A DNA stretch of 60,000 bases from Acanthaster planci (lineage: Eukaryota > Echinodermata > Asteroidea > Valvatida > Acanthasteridae): assembly GCF_001949145.1 (NCBI RefSeq), contig NW_019091427.1, forward strand, positions 615,729 to 675,728. The letters run 5' to 3'. The notes beneath the pieces are model-generated. The model was not told the origin of the DNA. It was given only the letters and a program-made list of their open reading frames with translations, and made no database searches. The translations under genes were made by a program, and so were the position numbers. Shown here piece after piece: positions 35,901 through 43,826 of the stretch. Position 1 is the stretch's first letter, and every line of letters starts with the position of its first letter.

Positions 35901-38242
35901 CACATTCAATTACATGGATATGGGAAATGTAACCTAGGCTTTTCCCATCTGGAATCTCCCCTCCCTCTCTCCTTCCCTCCCTCCACACACGCATGCTTGT
36001 TTCACATGCCCAGAATGAAAAATGTTCCTTTTTCTCTTACTACCAATAAGTCATTTGAGCTTGATAGTTGATGATGAATTCCTGGACTGTTCCTCTTCAT
36101 TTTGTCAGAAATAAACCTGACCCCAAAATGCCTCTGAAGCAGTTTTTCAGAGGGGGGCAAACACTGTGTGGACGTATGGAAGTAACACGCCGTGTCTCCT
36201 GACCCTACATTAGGTGGACCTGTTGTGATGGGAGGTCCACACTATGTACTCCATGCTCGTGCATGCCTTCAGGCATGGATTTACATCACCATTCATGGGT
36301 GAAGTTGCAGCTTTCAAACAAAATGCAAACAGTTTGGGAGATCTCAACAAAAGGTGGACTTATTTTGCTTCCTTTGTGAACAAAATACCTGACAATACCA
36401 CTTGGGGAAGACCCACAAAATTTGAGGTTTGAGTGTAAAAGCACCCCCCCTGTTAGCACGGCACTCAGCTGTGCTCTTGGGACCAAGAAGAAAATGAACA
36501 AGAGCAGGGGAAACTTGAGTTATTCCCGTGGGTCTCTCTTTTTTTTCATCTGCCGGCATTTCCCACAGCCTTGAGTGCCCGCCAAAGTAGTTGATGTAAT
36601 CGCCAAGTGATGCGCAAATATTTTCCAGTGCATCGCGCTCCTTGAGCGTCTCGTTTTCCGGCCGGCCGCCCTTTTTCCGACTGGCTGTCCGTGACCTTGG
36701 AGCCAGCACTGCTCTCGACAGGGAAAAAAAAAAGTTGGGAATAATTTGTCAAAAGAGCCAATGAAGGGATAGTTTTTTCTCCTTTGTAGACATACGTGCA
36801 GATATTTGTGCATGCGTATGCTCTGCCTAAAATACTTTCATCACCTCTTCAGGGTGACAACATGCAGACGTGTTTGTACAGTTGAAAGCCTCAAGTGATT
36901 GTTTCTGGCGTGTAAAAACTGAATGAAAAGCTAAAAGGTGGATCAGATAGGGGCAACACTTCAGTCGTCAGGTTTGGTCAATATTTTGTTCCCTCCCGTG
37001 ATTTGCGTTGTGTCTCCATATTGTTCAGCCCACTCAGGCGTAGCTTAATATCCATTTATTAAAACCGGGATCGCGTGTACGCTATTCGTGTTGGAGTTGT
37101 AAGTTCCGAAAGCTCCGATGCTACTTAGGGCTCGTGACTAACAATTGTTAAAGGGGAAATTCTTTGGCAGATGGGCATTAATTCTCATTTAAGCTTTTTT
37201 TTTCCAAGGTTAAGCTTGTTACAGTGTGTGATTAGGGGAGGGATAGGGTAATATCTCCCCTTCCATAACCTTCCCCCCCCCCAACAAAGAAAGGAAATGC
37301 GGACTGCGCATGCACTCTGTACAGGAACTAGAGATGACATACTTTTAAATAGCGTAGATGGTCCTCTGTAGGGGACTCACTGTGTGGGGTCAAGTACATG
37401 TAAATGCACATTTCGCATGGGACTTGCCAAGGACATGCAACCAGTTTATGTTGGAATGTACGGTTTGTCTGGCTGCATCCAAATCTCTTGTCTAGAGCTA
37501 GGTCTCGGTCTTCGCTCCATTGGAATTGTGTGGAGATGCGCAGACAATAGACCTAGCCGTAGCTCTGGAAGCCCATTTCGGACACGGCTGAGCACCCAGA
37601 TGAAATGATTCCCACCTGCTGGTCTTGTCTTGCCCGTGAGGGTTTACTTCGGAAACTAGTCAAAAATAGCTTTTTGTCGACAATTTTGTATCATTTTAAT
37701 CCTGAGACAAAAATCCATCAGAAATTGTCATCCAGACTTTTCGGATTATGTGTACTCGCCCCCCCCTCTTGGATTAAACTTTGCTGAAATGGAAAAGCAT
37801 TTTGAAATTGAGAAATTAAAAGTAGGCTTCACTGAGTATCTGGATATTGTGGGTCTTTAAATACCCCCTCCCTTTTTTTAAGCAAGGTTATCTTTTGTGA
37901 CTGAAGGCGTGCTGCATAGTGAGGTGGGCGAAAGTTTGTCAACTTTTTGGTTTAAATGCATTTGTTCGACATAATTTTTTTTTTTCAGTTCAGAGTACAA
38001 GCCGTGTTGCACCGCAGGAGTCCTGGCCACAGCGCTGCAGTCAGGACCCTGCAGAATGGGCTACTGAGGACACACTCCCCAACTATGGCTACAAAAGACA
38101 AGCTAAGAATGACACATCAGAGGACTTACCCGCCAAGGAGGTCACAGAAATGGCTAATGACACAGGAACGGGACCAGGATATACTGAGGACTCACTAACA
38201 GAGAAGGATCCGGCTGAAGATGTTTGGAAGTCATCAACCTGA
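14959..38242 (+). CDS. ZNHIT6: Box C/D snoRNA protein 1 (ZNHIT6/BCD1 homolog), ten-exon gene model
   Basis: BCD1 is a nucleoplasmic assembly factor for box C/D snoRNPs, working with the R2TP/HSP90 machinery and thereby supporting rRNA methylation and processing. Exons are 14959-14963, 16981-17046, 18564-18670, 23065-23150, 23781-23884, 27020-27088, 31902-31982, 34606-34686, 34892-35016 and 37989-38242. They total 978 bases, or 325 residues, with every phase consistent. A HIT zinc finger occupies residues 3-37, with ligands C3, C6, C15, C18, C23, C27, H31 and C37. The DYRFLEDV segment, [41 protein letters not shown] and [12 protein letters not shown] blocks match the BCD1 family in order. The long N-terminal extension of human ZNHIT6 is absent, and the C-terminus is an acidic Thr/Glu-rich tail. 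The 5-base start exon is the least certain part. Confidence 0.88.
15043..15072. repeat. Perfect 12-bp stem-loop
   Basis: TGGTTGATTCTG and CAGAATCAACCA are exact reverse complements separated by a 6-base loop. Function unknown. Confidence 0.7.
15153..15308. repeat. Foldback MITE-like element
   Basis: The left arm (15153-15222) and right arm (15253-15308) are reverse complementary over TTGCTGATACC, GATTTTGCACAAT and GTAGAAAGG, with a short extra segment in the left arm. No coding capacity. It lies about 190 bp downstream of the proposed start exon. Confidence 0.75.
16423..16576. repeat. Foldback MITE-like element with TGTTACGCC termini
   Basis: The ends TGTTACGCC and GGCGTAACA are inverted, and the similarity continues inward (AAACTATGGCC versus GGCCATAATTT). 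The centre contains several short inverted CCCAACTA/AGTTGGG-type motifs and an ACATGTACATGTA tract. Non-autonomous element inferred. Confidence 0.72.
16981..17046 (+). CDS. ZNHIT6: ZNHIT6 exon 2: first half of HIT zinc finger
   Basis: Acceptor TATACAG and donor AG|GTAGGC. It encodes [20 protein letters not shown] plus Cys, with paired CxxC motifs of the HIT-type zinc finger. Phase 2 at both ends. Confidence 0.88.
17047..18563 (+). other. ZNHIT6 intron 2
   Basis: Contains copy 1 of a dispersed repeat (17664-18255). The remainder shows no recognisable gene. Confidence 0.8.
17664..18255. repeat. Dispersed repeat, family A copy 1
   Basis: About 590 bp aligns in the same orientation with 26040-26730. 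Shared blocks include GTTAACCACT/ATTAACCACT, GCGGATTACCACCGGGGACA, CAAAAGACCA and CAGTAAATGAAGA. No open frame is conserved between the copies, so it looks like a noncoding mobile element fragment or old duplication. Confidence 0.8.
18564..18670 (+). CDS. ZNHIT6: ZNHIT6 exon 3: second half of HIT zinc finger
   Basis: Acceptor TCTCTGCAG and donor G|GTAGGC. It encodes [23 protein letters not shown] and DFTDRHLLS, supplying the C..H..C zinc ligands and the GVRDKTAY block typical of BCD1. Confidence 0.92.
19881..20160 (+). repeat. Direct repeat pair, copy 1
   Basis: Shares AATAGTCTGAGCCTG, ACAATAAAGCCATGCATTCA, TTGTCTTATCTATTGTAT and GTCATGTCCTCTTAC, in order, with 21715-21988. Noncoding. Confidence 0.85.
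21715..21988 (+). repeat. Direct repeat pair, copy 2
   Basis: Second copy of the repeat at 19881-20160, about 1.8 kb away in the same intron and same orientation. It differs by scattered substitutions and small indels, so it is not a recent assembly duplicate. Confidence 0.85.
22495..22683. other. Assembly gap (189 N)
   Basis: Undetermined bases inside ZNHIT6 intron 3. Confidence 0.99.
23065..23150 (+). CDS. ZNHIT6: ZNHIT6 exon 4
   Basis: Acceptor TCACCAG and donor AAG|GTAAGT. It encodes (D)[18 protein letters not shown] followed by [10 protein letters not shown]. The DYRFLEDV motif is identical to the human protein. Confidence 0.92.
23151..23780 (+). other. ZNHIT6 intron 4
   Basis: No feature recognised. 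Confidence 0.7.
23781..23884 (+). CDS. ZNHIT6: ZNHIT6 exon 5
   Basis: Acceptor TGATTCACAG and donor AG|GTCAGT. It encodes 34 residues, including [17 protein letters not shown], matching the LKLLP..F.KRKEN.T block of the family. Confidence 0.88.
24103..24325 (+). repeat. Degenerate ~60-bp tandem repeat, three units
   Basis: Units near 24103-24163, 24164-24223 and 24264-24325 share the pattern CAAGAAA(G/A)TC, TT(T)GTT(C)TGTCATAG and TCTTGCTTGGTGAGGCAAG. The third is the most diverged. Noncoding. Confidence 0.65.
25010..25534 (+). repeat. Near-identical duplication, copy 1 (upstream of N at 25535)
   Basis: Matches 25536-26068 at an offset of 524 bases with only scattered single-base differences. 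It ends in the same CATTTACATGTACAGTCT and poly-C tract, then abuts the N. Confidence 0.92.
25535..25535. other. Single N at the junction of two near-identical copies
   Basis: A lone undetermined base lies exactly between the two copies, which suggests a contig join. Confidence 0.95.
25536..26068 (+). repeat. Near-identical duplication, copy 2
   Basis: Same sequence as 25010-25534, with one extra 12-base GGTTGGTCAGTC-type unit and a few substitutions. The divergence is at the level expected of two alleles. Confidence 0.92.
26040..26730. repeat. Dispersed repeat, family A copy 2
   Basis: Same-orientation relative of 17664-18255. GCGGATTACCACCGGGGACA is identical in both. It is clearly older than the adjacent 524-bp duplication because the copies differ by many substitutions and indels. 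Confidence 0.8.
27020..27088 (+). CDS. ZNHIT6: ZNHIT6 exon 6
   Basis: Acceptor GTCATTCAG and donor AG|GTAATG. It encodes [20 protein letters not shown] followed by DK. Human has W-H-V-K-L-Q-FPQSQAEYIEKR at this point. Confidence 0.92.
28971..29257 (+). repeat. Tandem repeat, 160-bp unit, about 1.8 copies
   Basis: Unit 28971-29130 repeats as 29131-29257. Shared stretches include TCTACAGCTTTTGAGAAA, ACACTCCGGGCAATAAAAAA and GAGTGCCGTGGCACAAA. The second unit is truncated. Confidence 0.88.
30328..30343 (+). repeat. CA dinucleotide microsatellite
   Basis: Eight CA units followed by CGCATGCGCG. Confidence 0.85.
31507..31721. repeat. Non-autonomous element with inverted termini
   Basis: Begins GGGGCTGATCCAGGATTTT and ends CCCCCCGATCCACGCC, an inverted-terminus pattern with internal G-run and C-run blocks. 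Noncoding; a DNA-transposon derivative is inferred. Confidence 0.6.
31902..31982 (+). CDS. ZNHIT6: ZNHIT6 exon 7
   Basis: Acceptor TTTGACAG and donor AG|GTCAGT. It encodes [20 protein letters not shown] followed by DPVHRQ, equivalent to human DKTINEILKPYIDPEKSDP. Confidence 0.9.
33729..34070 (-). repeat. Possible LINE/SINE 3' end
   Basis: Starts with the microsatellite-like TTCAATTCAATTCAATAAAC, then TTTATTTAGAACTCTCC, and continues as A-rich sequence. Short (ATTCA)n-type tails are typical of CR1/L2-like 3' ends. No reverse-transcriptase frame is present, so assignment is weak. Confidence 0.4.
34200..34374. repeat. Foldback MITE-like element
   Basis: Arms of about 45 bases: AATACAGGCGATTCAC..TAGTGTGCC..CAAGAGTTTGCAAC on the left, and the near complement ending GTGAATCGCCCGTATT on the right. 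About 85 bases lie between them. Noncoding. Confidence 0.8.
34606..34686 (+). CDS. ZNHIT6: ZNHIT6 exon 8
   Basis: Acceptor CTTGAAG and donor AG|GTATGC. It encodes [20 protein letters not shown] followed by RPANSL, aligned with human RLKAYI..GVQILMKIE. Confidence 0.85.
34755..34872 (+). mobile_element. tRNA-derived SINE-like insertion
   Basis: TGGGTAGAGCACTGG resembles a pol III A box, and GGGTTCGAGACC matches the B box consensus about 35 bases downstream, followed by a T-rich tail. It lies inside the 205-bp intron 8 of ZNHIT6. It does not fold as a complete tRNA, so a SINE is preferred. Confidence 0.65.
34892..35016 (+). CDS. ZNHIT6: ZNHIT6 exon 9
   Basis: Acceptor TTCTTCAG and donor G|GTGAGC. 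It encodes [18 protein letters not shown] followed by [18 protein letters not shown] and EAPEQ. It matches the conserved L..NL..K.IIEYP..HVVLK end of the BCD1 core. Confidence 0.93.
35017..37988 (+). other. ZNHIT6 intron 9
   Basis: Contains two short direct repeats (35571-35625 and 35937-36000: TTTTCCCATCTGGAAT, then pyrimidine-rich sequence and a GCTTG end). A GC-rich patch at 36540-36720 has overlapping open frames on the minus strand that match nothing known. No other exon recognised. Confidence 0.75.
37989..38242 (+). CDS. ZNHIT6: ZNHIT6 exon 10: last coding exon, acidic tail
   Basis: A long T-tract acceptor ends in TTTTTTCAG. The exon encodes 83 residues, beginning (V)[14 protein letters not shown], rich in Asp, Glu, Thr and Lys, and ends TGA at 38240-38242. 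There is no recognisable domain. The phase fits exon 9, and the tail has no clear human counterpart. Confidence 0.75.
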
Positions 38243-39592
38243 AAAATGAAAGGACTGCCACTGGAGAAGAATCTGTCCATGCTTCTTACCCCGTTGTTCA
38301 TATTTTGTTTTACACTGAGAACCTGATCTTCCAACCGAATTTAAAAATTACCGGCACATTTCCTTATCTCAAGACTTAGTCCCATTGTAGCACTGCCTAC
38401 CCCGAGTTGATTTTGAAGTAAAAGGATCGAAGACGTCAAGGTGTATGTAATGTTGAAAGCAGAATTCATCATTGCAGTAAAAAAAAGGGGAAGATGAGCC
38501 TCGTAAACTTCAGGGTGCATTGATTTGCACTGTCTCGCATAATCGGATTTTCTTGAACGATATGTATGCTTCCCTAATATATTTGTGAAGTCAGCATTTT
38601 TCACAAGATGTACTCCATTAAGCCCTCAACTCTGTACAGTGCACTAAGCTTTCAGGTAGACTCACATGCTGTCTGGGACGTAGGCCTGCAGGGCACTGTC
38701 ACATCACATGATCAGCTGGTATGAGACAAAATGGAGATCGCAGACCGTGTATAGAAAAAAAAAAAAACAGCTTTCATCAGCATTTCAGCGGGTGTTTGCG
38801 GTGCTCATCTAACCTCGACCTTGCGCGGGACTTAACGGAGCGGGGCATCGCTTCACGGCCATGCCGATGCATCTGGGTCAAGTGGGCTTCAGTGGGCGTC
38901 GGAGTGTGCTTCAACGTGCATTGATAGGCGTGAGGCACCGTCAGAGGAGAGTGGAGCGTGAAAATGCTACCTCGAGCGGACTGGGTGCTGAGAACAAAAT
39001 ATTTTCACAGAAAATATGAAGGAGTGAGGTTGTGATAATGAGGGACTTTAACAGTGTTGGGGGGGGGAATGAGTATCAAAAGACCTTTAGTCTTCAAGGG
39101 CAGATGAGGGAGGGCATGGCCCCAAAACAACCGATTAGGCAAAGTAAGCTTCTTCGCCTCTGTACCTTTTAAGTGTAGCACCCCCCCCCCAAAAAAAAGG
39201 GTCTGGAACTGCACTTTTTTGTCATGCAAAGTTTGGAAATGGCCATGAGACGCGCACATGTTTACAAATTTTTATGGACAAAAGCAAACGGCTGTTTTCA
39301 AGAGTAATGTTTGATTTTGCAAATCTAGTTACTGTTACTGATTCTGTGGATGCATTATTTTATAATCAGTTTGTCTTTCTGATCTGAGGTGTGGTCTTGT
39401 TTTTCAACAATCAATCCATTTTGTATTCGTAAATATGTAATTGATCAATCAATTACAGTGGTGTAACGGGGAAGGGTTGTACCTCCCCTCTCCACTGAAC
39501 TCTGTGCTCCCAGTTCCCATCCCCCATGACTCCTTGAGAAAAAAAAAGGTGTTCCTAGGGTCGATTGATTGAGATTATTGGTTATTCATTTT

Positions 39593-39598
39593 AATAAA
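39593..39598 (+). terminator. Possible ZNHIT6 poly(A) signal
   Basis: First AATAAA seen downstream of the stop, about 1.35 kb away. A nearer variant signal may be used instead. Confidence 0.3.
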
Positions 39599-40421
39599 GG
39601 GATGTTTGTTTCAACAGGTTCATTCCATTCCAGCTTTTTCGTCTAAAAGAATTATTTTGTTGATCGCTCACTTTTTTCAAACCTTACGCTTCCTTGTTGA
39701 GATGTGTGAAAACCTCAATTAAAAAAGATAAAGGTCGGACCATAAACCTGATATGAAATTCAATTCGTCACTTTGCCTCAAGCAAAAGACAAGTATACCT
39801 ATCGCAGAACTACATCATGATGTGTTGATTTTCAAACCAGCCTTTTCTTCCTCCTTGCGTCCCGCAACTGCCGTCGGTGCTATGCAAAGTTGTAACCGAT
39901 ACCGGACAAAGCGCCTGGTGCAACGGTGCCTCACAGCAGCGGGCCCTGCCCCGCGCACCGGCGCCCGTGCACCAGGGTACTTGGACCTGTAATTCATGCC
40001 GGGGAAAACACGTTCTCAGCGGCCGATGAGAGGCTGTAATGAGTAGTTCTCGTTGCATACTCTTCGCTCTCTTCCTCGCGTACGTGTGATGACAACTTCG
40101 TCAGTAGCGTTGGCCGACGGTCTTTGGTTACTACCGTATTTCTCGGGGCAGTTTGGTTCGGTCGCGACCCGCTGGTGTGCCAAAAGTTCTAGTTTCGGTA
40201 CTCGTGTATTGCAATATTGCCAGGGGCGCGTTCTGCAGTAGGCCTAGTGCCTACTTACGGTATGCCACCGACCTATTTTGTTTACCACGGCACCATCCTG
40301 TGGCTGGAGCTTATTTCGCACGCGAATGTGCTGACGTGACGTGTGTCGTTGCACAGAACAAACTTTACAACCACCTCGCTTTTTAAAGAGATTCTTACGC
40401 CGTTGAAAAATCTGACAAGGT

Positions 40422-40573
40422 CAGGGGCGTAGCCGCCCCCCCCCCCACTAAAACGGATGAATGGATATTGAACAAGGCTAACAAAAGCTTCCCCCCCCAA
40501 AAAAAAACACTGAAATCTGGCCCCCCCCCTTAAGATGCTGGTGCCCCACAAGTAAAAACCTAGCAACGCCACT
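40422..40573. repeat. GGCGTAGCC-terminus DNA-transposon derivative, copy 1
   Basis: Starts near GGGGCGTAGCCGCCCCCC and ends near CTAGCAACGCCACTGG. The internal GGATGAATGGATATT, GGCTAACAAAA and TAAGATGCTGGTGCCC are shared with 49610-49817. Noncoding. Confidence 0.75.
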
Positions 40574-41469
40574 GGTTAAGACCACTTGTTAGGTCCACTT
40601 TGACATTAGATTCCGTCTGCATCAGATAATTCACCAGATTCCTCGATTTGGGCGAAATCTAGTAAGATGGTTTATGGTTCTCGTGTGAACCATGAACCAC
40701 AATGAAGTCTTTTTGATAGGTTCCTCTCGTCGGTCGTTGCTCTCTGGACTTTCTGTCGTTGCGTTGACCAAAACTTACCTCCCTTATTCCAGTTTAAGTG
40801 GAAGTTTAGAACACCGTGCTGTTCAATTTAATCTGTGCTTCTTAAAGACAACTGCACTGTGGGTAAATGATACATGCCCTTAAAATACCAAGGAACCATG
40901 TATTTTCGTCCGGGCCCTCCAGCAGAGGTCAAAGCCATATAGAAAAAAAATCTTTGTAATCTGAACAGCCAAATGACATTCTGATTGAGTCTCTCTTTTC
41001 CCACCAACGGACCCTTTATAGGAAAAAAATGCTTAAAATGACGGCAATACGATATTTTTTTAAACATCGTCATCACAGATTCACTATATTCGAGTGTATA
41101 CTCGCAAATCCCACTACCGTCAGAAAATGGATTGAAGTAACAGTGGTTTTACTATTCATGGCTATCCAAGCCATTTGACATTTGGCGAATATTGTGAAGC
41201 TCGTGGATGTTATGAGTCACGTCACCAGCTTGTATTTGGAGATTGTCAAGCAACTTGGCCCAGGGCCTGCATGATATTAAGTGTGAAGGATAGAGAAACC
41301 TACATCAGAGCCTTTTTTCGAATAAATCCTAAACTCGAGAAATTTAAGCCAAAATCATTTCAGAGCGGGAGTCGGCAGGTCCCAAAGTGAATGTAGCGGT
41401 TCGCTTAGACGATGAGCACCTGAATATTTTATGGTAGGAATGAGGTGGTGAGATCCGAAATGCACTGAC

Positions 41470-41610
41470 CTCCGGCAATTTGCAAACCGTCATGCGTGGC
41501 ATTTCACGCTGGGCGGGCAGGTTAGGCACTGGGCTTCGGTGAAAACCTTCAAAGACGCCGCCGTATGGAATGCACTCCACGGCAGAAATACTGGCTTTTC
41601 GACGCGGCAT
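41470..41610 (-). CDS. Doubtful first exon of an unrecognised gene
   Basis: Minus-strand ATG at 41610 opens a 47-codon segment beginning MPRRKASISAVECIPYGG and ending KLPE, followed by a GTCAGT donor at 41469. A GCACATGCGCAC sequence resembling an NRF1 site lies about 100 bp upstream, as at many housekeeping promoters. I do not recognise the protein and found no second exon to the left. It may be chance. Confidence 0.22.
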
Positions 41611-42751
41611 TGCAGTCGATCTGGTTTGACTTTATGAAAATAATGTAAGTTTTCAACAGCCTACCATTCGGTTTAGACTGCTGAATACTCGAGCTGGCCC
41701 TGCGGCTTATCGCACATGCGCACGAGTAAAAGACGGGGTCTGACCAATAAAAACTTGTTTCAGAAATAAGAGCAGACCACATCAGTAGAGACGTTGTGTC
41801 TACAACATTGTTTTTCGCCAATCATGTTTTTCTGCACTATATCCACGCACACAAATCAGCATGAAGGAATCAGGAGTTAGTTTGAAGAACAGTGGAAAAG
41901 TCACTGCCTCTCAAGATCTGAAATTTTATTGGTTGTATGTTTGGTGACGATTTTGCTTACCTGCAGTGTGAATGGTTGACCTGAGGAATATACATGTAGT
42001 GTTAAACTGGGTTGCGCCCTACTTCTCAGTCATCAAATTATGTTTCTGCCTCAAGGCGCCATAATATTGAGACAAGTGGAAAACAACATGCTTTAATTAA
42101 TGTGACATCGCACAGTGGTTGATGTTAGCGATTCTGGGAGGAATCCGCGGCGTAATGAGAACGGACAAGCGGTGTCACTTGAGCGCGCAGGCATTGGAAC
42201 GGTTATGCCGTCGGCGGACGTGAGGGGCTTGTTGGTGCAGACAGTGTCGACGCAAACACAAACCGCCCGTATCCGGTCCAATTCAGAAGCCGTCTCGTGA
42301 CGAAGAGGGGTTAATAGTCGGCAGCCGTCAAAGGTGGTGAATAACTAGAAATTAACTATTCAGCGTGAACCTGGAATCAAATTGAATGAGGAGCAACTGC
42401 AGCACGGTGATTGATCCAATTCTCGGCTTGAAGTGAGACCCTTTATCACCGTTACATGTCCCACATGTACTTAAAGAACCCCCCAAGTAGTGTTGTGCCC
42501 ACTGGTTGTGCCCCATAGTTGCACGCTTAAACTTTGGCTACTAAGTGCTAGGCTACTTGCTCAGTTTCTGGTGAGCCTCTGTGGGGGGGTGCAATTTTTT
42601 ATCACTCGTTTATTAAAATTGAGCTTTTGCTGAATTTACATATACGTGAATTATAATCTTGATTTTAGCACAATAAGCCAATAGGCTACGATTTCTTTAA
42701 TGTGTCGTGAAGTTTGGGTGTTTTTCCTGTTTGATGGATGTCTGCAGGACG

Positions 42752-43110
42752 GCCGGATCAGGGATGGGCCCTTTGGATGCAGACCACTAATTCAAGTGAG
42801 GATTTCTGGCCAGCTCGTTAGCATTAAAAGTGCCCCCCACAGTATCTTTTGAAAAGGGAGATTGTTTGGCCCCCAAAATGATGAGATTGTGTAAATCGTT
42901 GCCGGGATCAACTCCCTGGGTCCTTGAGCTTTCATATGAGAGCAGAAGGGCTAAAAATTACGATTGAAAAATGGTCCTAAGTGCCCGAGAATGTTGAGGG
43001 TTCCCACTTGAAAAATGGCTGCAATCAGNATGTTGGCGTGCATGTTACTGGGCCCTGAACAGTGCTGATTTTACACTTTTTTCAATGGGGCTTGAATTAG
43101 TGGACTGGAC
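42752..43110 (+). repeat. Dispersed repeat, inverted pair, copy 1
   Basis: About 360 bp is reverse complementary to 50732-51116. Shared stretches include GCAGACCACTAATTCAA, CAGCTCGTTAGCATTAAAAG, CTTTCATATGAGAGCAGAA and GTAACATGCACGCCAACAT (or its complement). It ends about 70 bp before the DNTTIP2 start codon. Confidence 0.88.
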
Positions 43111-43136
43111 CCGTACCCGGACCCCTGTATGTACAG

Positions 43137-43143
43137 TATAAAG
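43137..43143 (+). promoter_or_regulatory. TATA-like box upstream of DNTTIP2 homolog
   Basis: TATAAAG lies 43 bp upstream of the chosen ATG (43180). If used, transcription would start near 43167, leaving a very short 5' UTR. Sequence match only. Confidence 0.4.
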
Positions 43144-43179
43144 AGCGCCGCCAATGGAGCGTTGCAGCTTTACTCCAAG

Positions 43180-43826
43180 ATGGCGCCGATCAGAAGATTG
43201 TCGAGAAACATGAAATCCCAAAGTTCTAAACTTACGAATAAGCCGGAGCCAAACGCAGACGAACCCTCTAAGAACGATACTCAACTTGCAGACGATTTTT
43301 CAGATGTCTCCAGCGACGACAGTCTCACCACAGACTCCGAAATGGAGGATCTTGTCCAGCGAACGGTGGCAAGCATGACGGCCAACGTCCACAGAGAAAA
43401 CACGCGGACAGGGCAGCCAAAAGGATCTAAATCCGACACCATGCCTGTTGTCGGAGAGACCACTGATGGAAGTGAAGCAGACACTGCTGATCTCACGTTT
43501 GTTTTGGATGTGAACCCAAATTCCAAGAGCGATATCAGAATTGAAGTTGATCATGTTACTGAATATGCCGAAAAGCCTAGTCATGCTAGTAAATTATCAA
43601 ATAGGCGGCCTAGGCCTACACCAAGTTATGCAATTGAAATCGAATCAGATGGGATCTCCTCAAAATCACAAGTCACACAACATGCCCATTCTCAAGATCA
43701 GGAAGAAGAAACATTTATATCTCTAGAGCCTGATACTTTTGTTAGTAACACACCAAAGGATCATGCAACTCATCAGAAAGGATTGTTAAATCCTAGGGGT
43801 ACATATCCAGGGAAAGCCAAACCAAG
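43180..43826 (+). CDS. DNTTIP2: DNTTIP2 exon 1: disordered acidic N-terminus
   Basis: Encodes 215 residues from MAPIRRLSRNMK onward, rich in Ser, Asp and Glu (for example DDFSDVSSDDSLTTDSEMED). It ends CCAAG|GTAGGA in phase 2. Coding status rests on the 233-codon open frame and its phase fit to exon 2; this part of the family is poorly conserved. Confidence 0.85.

Larger units (their letters stand above)
38243..42751. other. Intergenic region between ZNHIT6 and DNTTIP2 homologs
   Basis: Starts with the ZNHIT6 3' UTR; AATAAA at 39593-39598 is one possible poly(A) signal. A GC-richer, CpG-rich patch lies at 39860-40330. It also contains a CAGTGGCGTAG-type element (40422-40573) and a doubtful minus-strand first exon (41470-41610). 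No other gene recognised. Confidence 0.6.

Noticed and set aside
36068-36125. ATGATGA and CTGA motifs in ZNHIT6 intron 9 as a possible snoRNA
   Set aside because: No terminal stem; spacing and guide region not convincing.
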